Shown one piece after another: positions 12,240 through 20,209 of a DNA stretch of 24,526 bases. The number at the start of each line of letters is the position of its first letter. Position 1 is the stretch's first letter. The position numbers and the translations under genes were made by a program. The notes under the pieces are model-generated. The model searched no databases. It was not told the DNA's origin and saw nothing but the letters and a program-made list of their open reading frames with translations. The stretch covers positions 1 through 24,526 of IMG/VR virus record IMGVR_UViG_3300032087_005280. One strand, 5' to 3'. This stretch comes from a virus.

Positions 12240-13548
12240 CTTACACCGCATTGCCGCCCCCGAGGCCGAGGGCGCGCTCCTCGGCGCATTGCTCGCCGAT
12301 CCCGATCAAGTGGACTTGTTGGTAGCCGACGGCCTCAAGGACACTGACTTTAATGTCCACCTCCACCGCCGAGCGTGGCGCTCAATGGTGGCGCTCCGCG
12401 CCGAGGACATCCCTATTGACGAGGTGACGCTCTGGCAACGCATGGAGGCCGACGGCGCAACGCGCCCCGAGTGGCTCCGTGAGCTCATGGGATGGAGCGG
12501 GTTGGCGGGAGCAATGCCGACGCACGCCGCTCACCACGCCGGAGTGATCAAGACAAAGGCGCGCCTCCGTGAGCTCCACATGAGCGCGCTGGCGCTCGCC
12601 GAGGGGTGCGTCCAGCCGGGAGCAGATCCCGCGACGCTCGGAGAGCGCTTGACGACTGCGCTGGACAAGGCGACGCCGCCGCGCCGAAGTGAGCGCGCCA
12701 TTATGTCCGTCCTCGGTGACGTGGTTGAGCAGATCAACAAGCGCGCCACAAACGCCGCTCCCGAGGGGTTGCCCACTGGCCTCGAGGACTTGGACGCCAT
12801 GATCGGCGCGTTGGCGGCCTCCCGCCTCTACGTCCTGGCGGCGCGTCCCGGGATGGGCAAGACTGCGCTCATGCTGCAGCTCTGCCTCCACGCCGCAACC
12901 CGTGGCCCCGTCTACGTCGCCTCCCTCGAGATGAGCGCCGAGGACTTGACGGAGCGTGCGCTGGCTTTGACGGCGCGCATTGACGCGGGGTTGATCCGTG
13001 AGTCGTGGAACATGCTCCCGCGCCACTGGGAGCAGATGGCCGCCGCCGTCGGCAAGATCGCCAAGCTCCCGCTCCACATTGACGACGCCGCCGACGTGAC
13101 GCCAGCGGAGCTCAAGGCTCGCGTTCGCGCCTTCTCCAAGAAGCACGGCGCGCCGTCGCTCGTCGCCGTGGACTACCTCCAACGGCTCAGCTCACCCGAC
13201 ACCGGGACGGCCAACCGAGCGGAGCGGGTTGGCGCTGGGAGCTGGGCGTGCAAGGCCATAGCAAAACAACACCACTGCCCAGTCCTCCTCCTGTCTCAGC
13301 TCAACCGCTCGTGTGAGGCGCGGACGGACAAGCGGCCGATCCTCAGCGATCTCAAAGAGAGCGGCGACATTGAGCAGGACGCCGACGCCGTGTTTGGCCT
13401 CTACCGAGAGGCGTACTACGACGCCGAGGCGGATCCGAGTGAGGCGGAGGTGATTGTGTTGAAGAACAGACAAGGCCGGAGTGGACGCGCACGCGCCACA
13501 TGGATCGGCTCACAAACCCGGTTTGCCGGAGTTGGAGGGATGACATGA
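12232..13548 (+). CDS. dnaB: Replicative DNA helicase, DnaB type
   Basis: A 438-residue DnaB-family helicase. The N-terminal all-helical domain (about 8-110, APEAEGALLGALLADPDQVD) is followed by the RecA-like motor. The motor shows Walker A ARPGMGKT (204-211), the catalytic Glu region SLEM (231-234), Walker B LVAVDYLQ (310-317), SQLNR (355-359) and the family signature RPILSDLKESGDIEQDADAV (368-387). It unwinds the duplex ahead of the replication fork as a hexamer. It is slightly shorter than cellular DnaB (about 470). The product is presumably loaded by the upstream initiator, since no separate loader is visible. The ATG overlaps the initiator's last codons, and the stop overlaps the next ATG. 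Confidence 0.95.
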   Translation: MTDLHRIAAPEAEGALLGALLADPDQVDLLVADGLKDTDFNVHLHRRAWRSMVALRAEDIPIDEVTLWQRMEADGATRPEWLRELMGWSGLAGAMPTHAAHHAGVIKTKARLRELHMSALALAEGCVQPGADPATLGERLTTALDKATPPRRSERAIMSVLGDVVEQINKRATNAAPEGLPTGLEDLDAMIGALAASRLYVLAARPGMGKTALMLQLCLHAATRGPVYVASLEMSAEDLTERALALTARIDAGLIRESWNMLPRHWEQMAAAVGKIAKLPLHIDDAADVTPAELKARVRAFSKKHGAPSLVAVDYLQRLSSPDTGTANRAERVGAGSWACKAIAKQHHCPVLLLSQLNRSCEARTDKRPILSDLKESGDIEQDADAVFGLYREAYYDAEADPSEAEVIVLKNRQGRSGRARATWIGSQTRFAGVGGMT

Positions 13549-13802
13549 GCAAGTGGACAGACGAGCACGGCGCTTTCAGCGTCGGGACTGACAAGGGCTG
13601 GGACTATGGGACTTGGAGGCAAGCGGGGATCGCGGGAGGTGGCTACGCCTCCGCGCAGGTGTGGCGCTACCACGACGGATCTGGCCTCGTCGGCGTCCAC
13701 GCCTGCGCCAACATGACGCCTGCGCAGGCTCGACAGCTTGCGAGGGTGCTCAGCGACGCCGCCGACAAAGCCGAGGCCGAGAGCGCGGAGGCCGCGCCAT
13801 GA
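13545..13802 (+). CDS. Small hypothetical protein
   Basis: An 85-residue protein that begins MSKWTDEHGAFSVGTDKGWD. The first two thirds are beta-like and rich in Trp, Tyr and Gly. The C-terminus is an Ala/Glu-rich helix (TPAQARQLARVLSDAADKAE, about 57-76) that could mediate oligomerisation. No known family. It overlaps dnaB at ATGA and the next gene at ATGA, so it belongs to the replication transcript. The function cannot be read from the sequence. Confidence 0.7.
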   Translation: MSKWTDEHGAFSVGTDKGWDYGTWRQAGIAGGGYASAQVWRYHDGSGLVGVHACANMTPAQARQLARVLSDAADKAEAESAEAAP

Positions 13803-14011
13803 GCACACCAACACGAGACGAGATCCTCCTCCACTTCGGCGCGGAGGTGGCCGCAACCCGCCGCCGCCTCAACACCATTGACAAGCAATGGGCCAGGACG
13901 GCGCAGACGCCAGAGCAGCTCGAGGAGGCGCGTTGTGCTGTGATGCTCAGCATGGCCATGCTCCGACGGCTCAAAGAGATCAAGGACATTTTGGAGGTGA
14001 GTCATGGTTGA
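13799..14011 (+). CDS. Small helical hypothetical protein
   Basis: A 70-residue, almost entirely helical protein (EILLHFGAEVAATRRRLNTI, then PEQLEEARCAVMLSMAMLRR), probably a two-helix coiled hairpin. No metal motif or membrane segment. It overlaps both neighbours (ATGA at the start, and the next ATG at 14004 before its stop). It is likely an accessory factor of the replication or packaging transcript; no activity can be inferred. Confidence 0.65.
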   Translation: MSTPTRDEILLHFGAEVAATRRRLNTIDKQWARTAQTPEQLEEARCAVMLSMAMLRRLKEIKDILEVSHG

Positions 14012-14207
14012 GCGTCCGAAGTCGTGGAGGGCTCAAGCGGTGGACTTTGCGGGGAGCGTGCTGGTGCTTTCCGCCTTCACCGGGTTTGGCGTCTATTGCA
14101 TCGTCGCGGGACACCTCGCCATCCTCCGCCGCCGATGGCGCTGGAGGCGCAAGGTTGCGCGAGACAAACAAACGGAGGCTCAACGTGAGCATCAAAGAGC
14201 TGAGTGA
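14004..14207 (+). CDS. Single-span membrane protein with basic tail, 3' end rearranged
   Basis: A 67-residue protein with one transmembrane helix (AGSVLVLSAFTGFGVYCIVA, 16-35) and a very basic cytoplasmic tail (RRRWRWRRKVARDKQ, about 42-56). Its last 80 bases contain the first copy of a 40-base direct repeat; the second copy lies 498 bases downstream, after the lower-GC gene. The second copy keeps the same reading pattern (RRWRWRRKVAQDK), so the original 3' end of this gene was probably displaced by insertion of the intervening gene. The present tail (QTEAQREHQRAE) would then be new sequence that overlaps the inserted gene's GTG start. The role may be a holin-like or superinfection-exclusion protein; this is unproven. 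Confidence 0.65.
   Translation: MVERPKSWRAQAVDFAGSVLVLSAFTGFGVYCIVAGHLAILRRRWRWRRKVARDKQTEAQREHQRAE
14128..14167 (+). repeat. Direct repeat, copy 1
   Basis: A 40-base segment starting GCCGCCGATGGCGCT and ending AGACAA; 38 of 40 bases match copy 2 at 14626-14665. It lies in the 3' part of the membrane-protein gene, just before the start of the lower-GC gene. Confidence 0.85.
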
Positions 14208-14625
14208 GAGAGAGCGTTACAACCTGGGCAATGACTGCGCGAGCATTATCCACGACGCTCATATGAGGTATTGGCAAGATCTGAAGTCTTACAACGAGGG
14301 GAAGCCCATCAGACGCCCTGAGTATTGGTGGAGAGCGTGTATGCCCTCCATCCTCACCTTCTTGAGGCTGAGGGGTGTGGAGCCTGATGGGCTCCCATAT
14401 CTCAAGTCGCATCTTTGGGAGCGTGGGTTGTGGGGTCCATTCTATACTCACCAGGAAGAGCAAGAACCCGAGGAGCCACACAAGCTCCATTGTTGGGGCG
14501 TTTGCGACAACAATGGGGATTGGGTTGATGGCAATTTTACGAGAGCCGACGCTCACCGCCTTGCGTGGGCTTTGATGTGGTTGTGGGCTGTTTCCTTTGG
14601 AGCTGATGGCTGTGGCCAAAAATGA
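14185..14625 (+). CDS. Lower-GC inserted gene of unknown function (moron candidate)
   Basis: A 146-residue protein starting at GTG 14185 (ACGGAGGCTCAAC upstream). It is rich in Trp, with an N-terminal charged region (IKELSERERYNLGNDCASII), an aromatic middle (RPEYWWRACMPSILTFLRLR, about 43-62) and a C-terminal Cys/His-containing part (LHCWGVCDNNGDWVDGNFTR). No HNH, transposase or methylase motif is visible. Four consecutive lines of its sequence (14221-14460) are about 54% GC by count, compared with about 70% in a sample line of the neighbouring gene, and codon choice is freer. It is bracketed exactly by the 40-base direct repeat. These are signs of recent transfer. Genes gained this way between phage modules often encode lysogenic-conversion or anti-defence functions. 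Confidence 0.75.
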   Translation: MSIKELSERERYNLGNDCASIIHDAHMRYWQDLKSYNEGKPIRRPEYWWRACMPSILTFLRLRGVEPDGLPYLKSHLWERGLWGPFYTHQEEQEPEEPHKLHCWGVCDNNGDWVDGNFTRADAHRLAWALMWLWAVSFGADGCGQK

Positions 14626-14665
14626 GCCGCCGATGGCGCTGGAGGCGCAAGGTTGCACAAGACAA
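14626..14665 (+). repeat. Direct repeat, copy 2 (displaced 3' end of membrane-protein gene)
   Basis: It begins on the base after the TGA of the lower-GC gene. It still encodes the RRWRWRRKVAQDK tail in the frame of the membrane-protein gene but has no start, so it is a gene remnant. It is followed by the ribosome binding site AGGAGGAGGTAAGC of the small terminase gene, which is probably the ancestral junction. Confidence 0.8.
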
Positions 14666-14697
14666 GGCCAGTGGGCATTTTACAGGAGGAGGTAAGC

Positions 14698-15072
14698 ATG
14701 GCCGGACGCCCGACAAAATGCACGCCAGCGGCTCAAAAGATCATCTTTGAGGCCGTGAGGGACTGTCTACCGTACCACGAGGCGGCGCGCCTGGCCGGGG
14801 TTGATCCGGCGACGCTCCGCCGATGGATGCGCCGAGGCGAAGAGGGGCGGAAGCCTTATGACGCATTGTGCGCGGGTATTAAAAAAGCCGAGGCCGAGGC
14901 ACAAAGGACGCTCGTCAAGCGGATCGGCAATCCCAACTCAGACGAGGCGAAAGGCTGGCAACGCTGGGCATGGCTCCTCGAGCGCCGCTGGCCGGAGACG
15001 TGGGCTCAGCGCCAACCCGAGGGCAACAAGAAGGAGGAGATCGTCGTGGATCTCGTCAAGGGTGAGGACTGA
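14698..15072 (+). CDS. terS: Terminase small subunit
   Basis: A 124-residue protein that begins MAGRPTKCTPAAQKIIFEAV. An HTH follows (YHEAARLAGVDPATLRRWMR, about 25-44), and then a charged helical region and a conserved segment (GWQRWAWLLERRWPETWAQR). This is the layout of phage small terminases, which recognise the packaging site and assemble as a ring beside the large subunit. The start at 14698 is supported by AGGAGGAGGTAAGC. An in-frame upstream ATG at 14653 lies in the repeat remnant and lacks a good site. The stop overlaps the large-subunit start. The related HTH is common to terminases that package by headful or by cos cutting, so the mechanism is not decided. Confidence 0.85.
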   Translation: MAGRPTKCTPAAQKIIFEAVRDCLPYHEAARLAGVDPATLRRWMRRGEEGRKPYDALCAGIKKAEAEAQRTLVKRIGNPNSDEAKGWQRWAWLLERRWPETWAQRQPEGNKKEEIVVDLVKGED

Positions 15073-16280
15073 TGGCGCGCCTCATTGCCAACCCTCACGC
15101 CGTCCAGCGCGCCTTCTTGTGCGACGACTCCCGCGTCCGCCTCTTCGTCGGCGGCATTGGCTCAGGCAAGACGTGGGCCGGGGCCATTGAGGTGATCCGC
15201 CAACCCGCTGGCACTCGCGTCATGGTTGTCGCTCCCACCTATCGCGTCCTCAAGGATGCCACCCTTCCAGCCTTTATGGAGGCGGCGCGCCCCCTCGTCC
15301 AAAGCCACAAGCGCGCCGAGCTGGTGACGGAGCTTGTCAACGGGACGGAGATCCTCTGGCGGACGGCGACTGAGCCGGATCGTTTGCGTGGGCCAAACCT
15401 CGGCGCGATCTGGATTGACGAGGCCGCCATGATCAAGAGCGCCGAGGCGTTTGAGATCCTCGTGGGCCGCCTCCGTCTAGCTCCTGGCCGACTGTGGTGC
15501 ACCACCACACCCAAGGGCTTTAACTGGCTCCACGATCTCGCTCAGGACGCCCAGGTGGGCGTCCACCACGCCAGCACGAGGGACAACGCCGCCCTCCCGT
15601 CCGACTTCTACGACTTCGTCGGCGGCCGCTACACGACGGAGCTGGCCGAGCAAGAGTTGGAGGGGCGCTTTGTGGACTTGTCCGGTGGCCTCTTCAAGCG
15701 CAACTGGCTCCCGATCCGCACCGACGCCCTCCCGCCGCCGTCCTCTGGCAAGCGTTACCGCTTCTGGGACTTGGCAGTGTCCACCAAGACGAGCGCCGAC
15801 TACACCGCAACGGCGCGGGTGACAGTCACCTCGGACGCCACCGTCGTCATTGATGGTGTCTGGCAAGGCAAAGCCTCATGGCCGGAAGTCAAGCGACGAA
15901 TCGTTGACACGGCGGGATCCGAGCCCGACACTATTGTCGGAGTTGAGACGATCGCGGGGTTTGAGGTGGCGTTTGCTGAGCTCGTCCAGGAGCCCTCAAT
16001 GGTGGCCTCGGGACTGCGATCCATCAAGCCCTCGAGGGACAAGGCGACACGCGCCGCCCCGCTGGCGGCTCGAGGTGAGCAAGGCAAGGTGTGGCTCAAG
16101 GCTGGACCACACGCCGAGGCTCTGGTAGGCCAAGCCGTGACATTTCCACACGGAGCTCACGACGACTTAGTGGACGCCGCCGCTGGCGCGCTGGGGATGA
16201 CGATCGGGAGCATAGGCCAGCGGGTGAGAGTACAAACGGCGTCAGATCGTCGTCGGAGTAGGAGGACGGTTGAATGGTGA
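15072..16280 (+). CDS. terL: Terminase large subunit (packaging ATPase/nuclease)
   Basis: A 402-residue packaging motor. The ATPase has Walker A GGIGSGKT (27-34), Walker B AIWIDEAA (112-119) and coupling motif TTTPKG (144-149). The nuclease domain has the RNase H-like acidic set: Asp233 (FWDLAVSTKTSADYTA), Glu292 (GVETIAG) and Asp364/Asp365/Asp368 (HGAHDDLVDA). The protein pumps DNA into proheads and cuts the concatemer. The length is at the short end of the family. It is coupled to the small subunit at its start and to the portal gene, whose ATG lies inside its last codons. Confidence 0.95.
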   Translation: MARLIANPHAVQRAFLCDDSRVRLFVGGIGSGKTWAGAIEVIRQPAGTRVMVVAPTYRVLKDATLPAFMEAARPLVQSHKRAELVTELVNGTEILWRTATEPDRLRGPNLGAIWIDEAAMIKSAEAFEILVGRLRLAPGRLWCTTTPKGFNWLHDLAQDAQVGVHHASTRDNAALPSDFYDFVGGRYTTELAEQELEGRFVDLSGGLFKRNWLPIRTDALPPPSSGKRYRFWDLAVSTKTSADYTATARVTVTSDATVVIDGVWQGKASWPEVKRRIVDTAGSEPDTIVGVETIAGFEVAFAELVQEPSMVASGLRSIKPSRDKATRAAPLAARGEQGKVWLKAGPHAEALVGQAVTFPHGAHDDLVDAAAGALGMTIGSIGQRVRVQTASDRRRSRRTVEW

Positions 16281-17683
16281 GCACAAAGACAATCCCTGTC
16301 ACACTGGCCGAGGACGGCTCCGAGGTGGCGCAGTATCGGGGGACGTCGCTCGTCGTCAAGCCCTCGGACTGGCTCCACAGGGCGACGCGCAACGGCATTC
16401 CGTTTCACACTGGCCGCGAGGAGTTGGAGCCGACGGCGACGTTTAAGCCAACCCGCGCTCGAGGCCGGAGCGGGGACGTGGGCGAGTATTGGCGGCTCAG
16501 CACAACCGAGCCCCTCGTCCGCTCCGCCGTCCAGCAAGCCGTCTCAGCCATCGCCGCCGCGCCGTGGCGCATTGAGCGGCCATCACTGCCAACCTACCTC
16601 AAAGGCAACGCCGCCGCCGAGGCCGCGTTGGATCGTCAGTACAACTTCGCCTCGAGGATCTGGGCAAGGTGGACGGCGTGCGGCGCGGATCGCGTGTGGA
16701 GCGACTGGATCGCCGACGTGCTCCAGTTCAGCCTCATCAGTGGCTTCTACCTCGGTGAGCTTACCGCCGTCGTTGAGCGCTTTGAGACAAACGGCGTGGA
16801 GCGCAACTACCTCGTCCCCGAGCTGCCTTACGCGCTCATGCCGTGGACGGTGGACGAGTGGGTGTTCCGAGGCAACCCCGACTCTGGCATGGTTGCGATC
16901 GTGCAGGAGACTTACGATCAGATCGACACCTACGGCGACGCGGGCGCGGGTTACAAGGTGATCCCCTGGGAGAAGCTGATCCACGTCGCTCACCTCCCGG
17001 CCTCCAAGGGCGATCTCGAGGGGCGCTCCATCTTGCGCGCTTGTGCTCAGCTCATCAGGATGAAACAGAAAGCGTTGCAGCTCCAAGCTCTCGCAACCGA
17101 GGTTAACGCGCTGGGTGTGGCCGTCGTCACCCAGGACGCTCAACGCCCGCTCACCGAGGACGCCATTGACAGAATTGAGACGCAGCTCAACGAGCGGACG
17201 GCGGAGCACGTCGCACACATCGTCTTCCCTCCTGGTGCTCACAAGCTGGAGATCGTGCGCCCCTCCGACGCGATCCCCGATCTCGGCCCACAGATCGATC
17301 ACCTGGATCGGCAGATCGGACACGCGCTGGGCAACGTCCACCAACTCATGAGCCTCCAAGGGACGGGGAGCTACGCCGCACGCTCGGACGCCAGCGGTGA
17401 GGCGCGGGACAGTTACGATGCGCTTGCAGACATGCCAGCACGCGCCGCTGAGCGCCTCCTCCGCCGCTTCTTGATCCTCAACTTCCCGATGGACGCCAAA
17501 ATGGGCTTGTTGTTCTGTCCCAACGTGGCACACGCCGTCGTCGAGGAGAAGGACAACAACAAGCGCGCCGCGACGCTGGCCACGCTCAAGAACGCCGGGC
17601 TCATCACGCCGACGCCGCAAATTGAGGCCCAGCTCCTCAAGGAGAATGACTTGGCGCAAGGCGTGGTGGACGAGGAGGCGTAG
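16274..17683 (+). CDS. Portal protein (Mu gp29/DUF935-like)
   Basis: A 469-residue portal. After a variable N-terminus, STTEPLVRSAVQQAVSAIAA and WRIERP (about 76-102) correspond to the start of the portal core. GRSILRACAQLIRMKQKALQ (about 250-269) is the conserved helix region, and the C-terminal part (about 355-469) is helical. The pattern fits the Mu-like DUF935 portal family. Twelve copies form the DNA channel at the head vertex, where terminase docks. Position directly after terL supports this. The gene ends before a 69-base gap that contains a promoter. Confidence 0.85.
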   Translation: MVSTKTIPVTLAEDGSEVAQYRGTSLVVKPSDWLHRATRNGIPFHTGREELEPTATFKPTRARGRSGDVGEYWRLSTTEPLVRSAVQQAVSAIAAAPWRIERPSLPTYLKGNAAAEAALDRQYNFASRIWARWTACGADRVWSDWIADVLQFSLISGFYLGELTAVVERFETNGVERNYLVPELPYALMPWTVDEWVFRGNPDSGMVAIVQETYDQIDTYGDAGAGYKVIPWEKLIHVAHLPASKGDLEGRSILRACAQLIRMKQKALQLQALATEVNALGVAVVTQDAQRPLTEDAIDRIETQLNERTAEHVAHIVFPPGAHKLEIVRPSDAIPDLGPQIDHLDRQIGHALGNVHQLMSLQGTGSYAARSDASGEARDSYDALADMPARAAERLLRRFLILNFPMDAKMGLLFCPNVAHAVVEEKDNNKRAATLATLKNAGLITPTPQIEAQLLKENDLAQGVVDEEA

Positions 17684-17692
17684 CACGCTCAC

Positions 17693-17721
17693 TTGACGAT
17701 CGCCCCGCGCCGTCCTAATTA
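17693..17721 (+). promoter_or_regulatory. Promoter candidate for the head-gene operon
   Basis: TTGACG (17693-17698), a 17-base spacer, then TAATTA (17716-17721) in the A/T-rich string TAATTATAAA, the only such patch between terL and the capsid gene. It reads into the KTSC protein and protease/scaffold genes. The -10 is imperfect, and a shifted TATAAA would give a 21-base spacer. Confidence 0.5.
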
Positions 17722-17752
17722 TAAACCGACTCTGTGGTCACTTTGAGGTGTT

Positions 17753-18691
17753 ATGGCTCCGCTCACTCCAGTCTCAAGCTCCAACGTCGATCGCGTCGGC
17801 GCAGTCGATGGAGATCTGCGCGTGATCTTCAACAACGGCGGAGTCTACGACTACAAGGGTGCAGCGCGTGAGCTTCGCTACATGCTGGCGGCGCGCTCCA
17901 AGGGCACCTATCTGCACTGGCTCATCAAGGGCGTTTACCCTTACAAGCGGGTGGCACAGTTGGCTCAGCTCAGCGACAAGCGGACAAAGGCACAGACGCC
18001 AGCGCCAAAGCGCGACAGGATCAAGGGCTCGAGGCGCAACCCCCGAGGCTCGGCCTCCACGACGAGAGGCGGGATCAAGATCGACGCGGCCACCGAGAAG
18101 GCGCTCCGCAACAAGGTGGAGGCGCTCAAAGGCAACAAGCGCCGCGTTGACATTGGGACGCTCAAGGCCGTCTACCGTCGCGGAGCTGGCGCATTCTCCA
18201 CGAGCCACCGTCCGGGGATGACGCGCAACCAGTGGAGCATGGGCCGCGTCAACGCCTTCCTCAAGCTCCTCAAGACTGGCCAGCGCAAGAAAGCATATAC
18301 GACGGACTTGGATCTCTTGCCGAAGTCTCACCCGCAGTCCACGCGCCAAGCCGAGGACACGGTGAGGCCGACGCCAGCAATGCGCCGCGCCGCCAAGTGG
18401 GCGCTCGAGCAACGCGCCGCCGCCCCTCCGAGCAAGCGCGCCGGGACCCCGGTGGGCCTTGCCAGAGCGCGGGACCTGGCCGCCAACCGTCCGCTCAGCA
18501 TTGACACGCTCAAGAGGATCCGCGACTTCGTCAACCGCTCGGCCTCCACCGCCGACGCTCAACCCGCTCGAGACGAGCAAGGCCACGTCCCAAAGGCCAA
18601 GCAAGCCCTCGGACTGTGGGGAGCTCGTCGAGGCACCGAGGTTGCCAAGTGGGCCGCGCAACAGATCCGCCGATTGGAGGCCAGCAAATGA
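17753..18691 (+). CDS. KTSC-domain head-region protein
   Basis: A 312-residue, basic protein with three parts. Residues 7-65 match the KTSC domain (VSSSNVDRVGAVDGDLRVIF, ending in the ARSKGTYLHWLIKGVYPYKR signature). Residues about 135-190 carry a phage-associated segment, AVYRRGAGAFSTSHRPGMTR then QWSMGRVNAFLK and DLDLLP. Residues about 205-308 carry another common phage repeat-like domain (PTPAMRRAAKWALEQRAAAP, VGLARARDLAANRPLS, KQALGLWGARRG). It occupies the slot between portal and protease where Mu-like phages usually encode the minor head protein gp30/MuF. The role may be head assembly or an injected protein; this is inferred from position. Confidence 0.75.
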   Translation: MAPLTPVSSSNVDRVGAVDGDLRVIFNNGGVYDYKGAARELRYMLAARSKGTYLHWLIKGVYPYKRVAQLAQLSDKRTKAQTPAPKRDRIKGSRRNPRGSASTTRGGIKIDAATEKALRNKVEALKGNKRRVDIGTLKAVYRRGAGAFSTSHRPGMTRNQWSMGRVNAFLKLLKTGQRKKAYTTDLDLLPKSHPQSTRQAEDTVRPTPAMRRAAKWALEQRAAAPPSKRAGTPVGLARARDLAANRPLSIDTLKRIRDFVNRSASTADAQPARDEQGHVPKAKQALGLWGARRGTEVAKWAAQQIRRLEASK

Positions 18692-19803
18692 GATCAGGAC
18701 TTGTCCTCACACTCCCCGGCCTCCCGCCAAAGCCCAAGGATCCCGGTGGGCGTCTCGTCCGCTGGGTGCTCCTGGCGCAAGCTCCCGGCTTTGTCTACGG
18801 CGGCAAAGAGTTTGAGGTGGACGGCGACTGGCTCGACGAGCGCGTCTCCGAGTATCGCCAGCTCCTCAAGGGCGACTACACCGCGCCGCTCCTCCGCGAG
18901 CATGATCGAGACGGTGAGCGCCACGGCGACATCCTCAAACTACAGCGCCACACCATTGACGGCAAAGAGAGCTTGATCGCCGCCGTCGCCTTCGCCGATC
19001 CCGAGGCCGAGGACAAGATCAAGCAAGGGCGCATTAAGTACCTGTCTCCCGCCTTCGGTCCCATTGAGGATGATCGAGGGCGTAAATTTAGTTTCGCGTT
19101 GCGGGAGGCGTCGCTTGTGGCCGCGCCTCATCAAAAGAACCTGTCCCCCGGTGACTCACACGTCCTGGGGGCGGAAACAAAGGAGGGCGACATGCCCGAG
19201 CATTACGACAAGGCAGAGATGCCCGAGCACGTCGCCAAGGACGAGGAGCCCAAGGATCGTTTGGACATCCTCGAGGCCAAAGTCGACAAGATGGCGATGG
19301 CGCTCACCGAGTTGGCGGAGCTCAAGGAGCTCATGGAGAAAGCGTTGGCTGAGATCCCCGAGGAGGACGCCGACGAGCCTGAGATGGCCGAGGCCGAAGA
19401 GGACGCCGCCGTCGTCGCCATGCGCGAGGAGCTCGAGGAGCTGCGCTCCCAGCGAGACAAGGCCGTCTTTGAGCAGGTGCAGCCCTCGGCGCTCACTTGG
19501 ACGCCCGGCCTGGCCGCGCTCATCTTCAACGTGTGGCGTGACGACAAGGACCGCGTTGGCGCGATCCTGGCCGACGCCACCCCCGCTGAGGTTGCTCCCG
19601 TCGTCAAGGCGTCCGAGCCTGCGCCCTCTAACCCGTGGGCCGTCCGCCTCGGCGAAGTGGCCGCTCCGGTTGAGGCCGAGGCCGTTGCCATGACTGACGA
19701 CGAGATCGAGGCCAAAGCCATTGAGATGGCCGAGGGCGATCAGATCAAGGCATACGACATCTACAAACAGCTCAAGCGCGCCGCTATGGCTCGCAACGTC
19801 TGA
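18688..19803 (+). CDS. Prohead protease / scaffold (Mu gpI-like)
   Basis: A 371-residue protein resembling the Mu I protein. The N-terminal protease part (about 1-150) contains APLLREHDRDGERHGDILKL, KYLSPAFGPIED and SFALREASLVAAPHQKNLSP, where the His/Ser residues of the maturation protease fall. The C-terminal part (about 169-371) is acidic and coiled-coil-like (LTELAELKELMEKALAEIPE) and should serve as the internal scaffold. An in-frame ATG with a strong ribosome binding site at 19192 probably makes the scaffold alone. The ATG at 18688 overlaps the previous stop. Confidence 0.85.
   Translation: MRSGLVLTLPGLPPKPKDPGGRLVRWVLLAQAPGFVYGGKEFEVDGDWLDERVSEYRQLLKGDYTAPLLREHDRDGERHGDILKLQRHTIDGKESLIAAVAFADPEAEDKIKQGRIKYLSPAFGPIEDDRGRKFSFALREASLVAAPHQKNLSPGDSHVLGAETKEGDMPEHYDKAEMPEHVAKDEEPKDRLDILEAKVDKMAMALTELAELKELMEKALAEIPEEDADEPEMAEAEEDAAVVAMREELEELRSQRDKAVFEQVQPSALTWTPGLAALIFNVWRDDKDRVGAILADATPAEVAPVVKASEPAPSNPWAVRLGEVAAPVEAEAVAMTDDEIEAKAIEMAEGDQIKAYDIYKQLKRAAMARNV
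19192..19803 (+). CDS. Nested scaffold protein start
   Basis: In frame with the protease gene, codon 169 is ATG preceded by AGGAGGG (19181-19187) and CGAC, a near-ideal ribosome binding site in the middle of a gene. Translation from here gives a 203-residue, acidic, coiled-coil scaffold (MPEHYDKAEMPEHVAKDEEP onward). Mu (I/Z) and lambda (C/Nu3) make their scaffolds in the same nested way. Confidence 0.65.
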   Translation: MPEHYDKAEMPEHVAKDEEPKDRLDILEAKVDKMAMALTELAELKELMEKALAEIPEEDADEPEMAEAEEDAAVVAMREELEELRSQRDKAVFEQVQPSALTWTPGLAALIFNVWRDDKDRVGAILADATPAEVAPVVKASEPAPSNPWAVRLGEVAAPVEAEAVAMTDDEIEAKAIEMAEGDQIKAYDIYKQLKRAAMARNV

Positions 19804-19816
19804 GGAGGACAACACC

Positions 19817-20209
19817 ATGAGCAAGACTGACACGATCCTCGCCAGCGCTGGCGAAGCTATCACCGCGTACCGCTTTGTCACCGTCGAGAGCGGCGACAGC
19901 TACAAAGTCGACATGGCCGATGCCGCTGGCGAGAAGTGCCTCGGCGTTGCCACCGCCGCCGCCGCCGACGACGGTGAGGTTCTCGTGGCCGTCGCGGGTT
20001 ACACCCTCGTGGACTTCGCCGAAGCCGCCAACCTCGGCGACGAGATCACCACCGACGCCAGCGGCAAGGCGATCTTGGCCGACACCACTGGCCACAACAT
20101 CCTGGGCTTCTACGCCCCCGAGCCCGTGGACGGTGTGTCCCCGGCTATCGCCAGTGGCCAGCGTGGCCGCGTCTACCTCTACGCCAACAAGATGACTCTG
20201 GCGCTCTGA
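19817..20209 (+). CDS. Capsid decoration (cement) protein
   Basis: A 130-residue, beta-rich protein. The segments ITAYRFVTVESGDSYKVDMA, CLGVATAAAADDGEVLVAVA and LGDEITTDASGKAILADTTG are typical of the DUF2190-type capsid cement family, which forms trimers on the outside of the mature head. It lies between the scaffold and capsid genes, the usual place. The start at 19817 is chosen for TGAGGAGGACAACACC upstream. Confidence 0.8.
   Translation: MSKTDTILASAGEAITAYRFVTVESGDSYKVDMADAAGEKCLGVATAAAADDGEVLVAVAGYTLVDFAEAANLGDEITTDASGKAILADTTGHNILGFYAPEPVDGVSPAIASGQRGRVYLYANKMTLAL

Noticed and set aside
16583-17692. 369-residue minus-strand frame over the portal gene
   Set aside because: Antisense shadow of the portal; no motif and no start signal.
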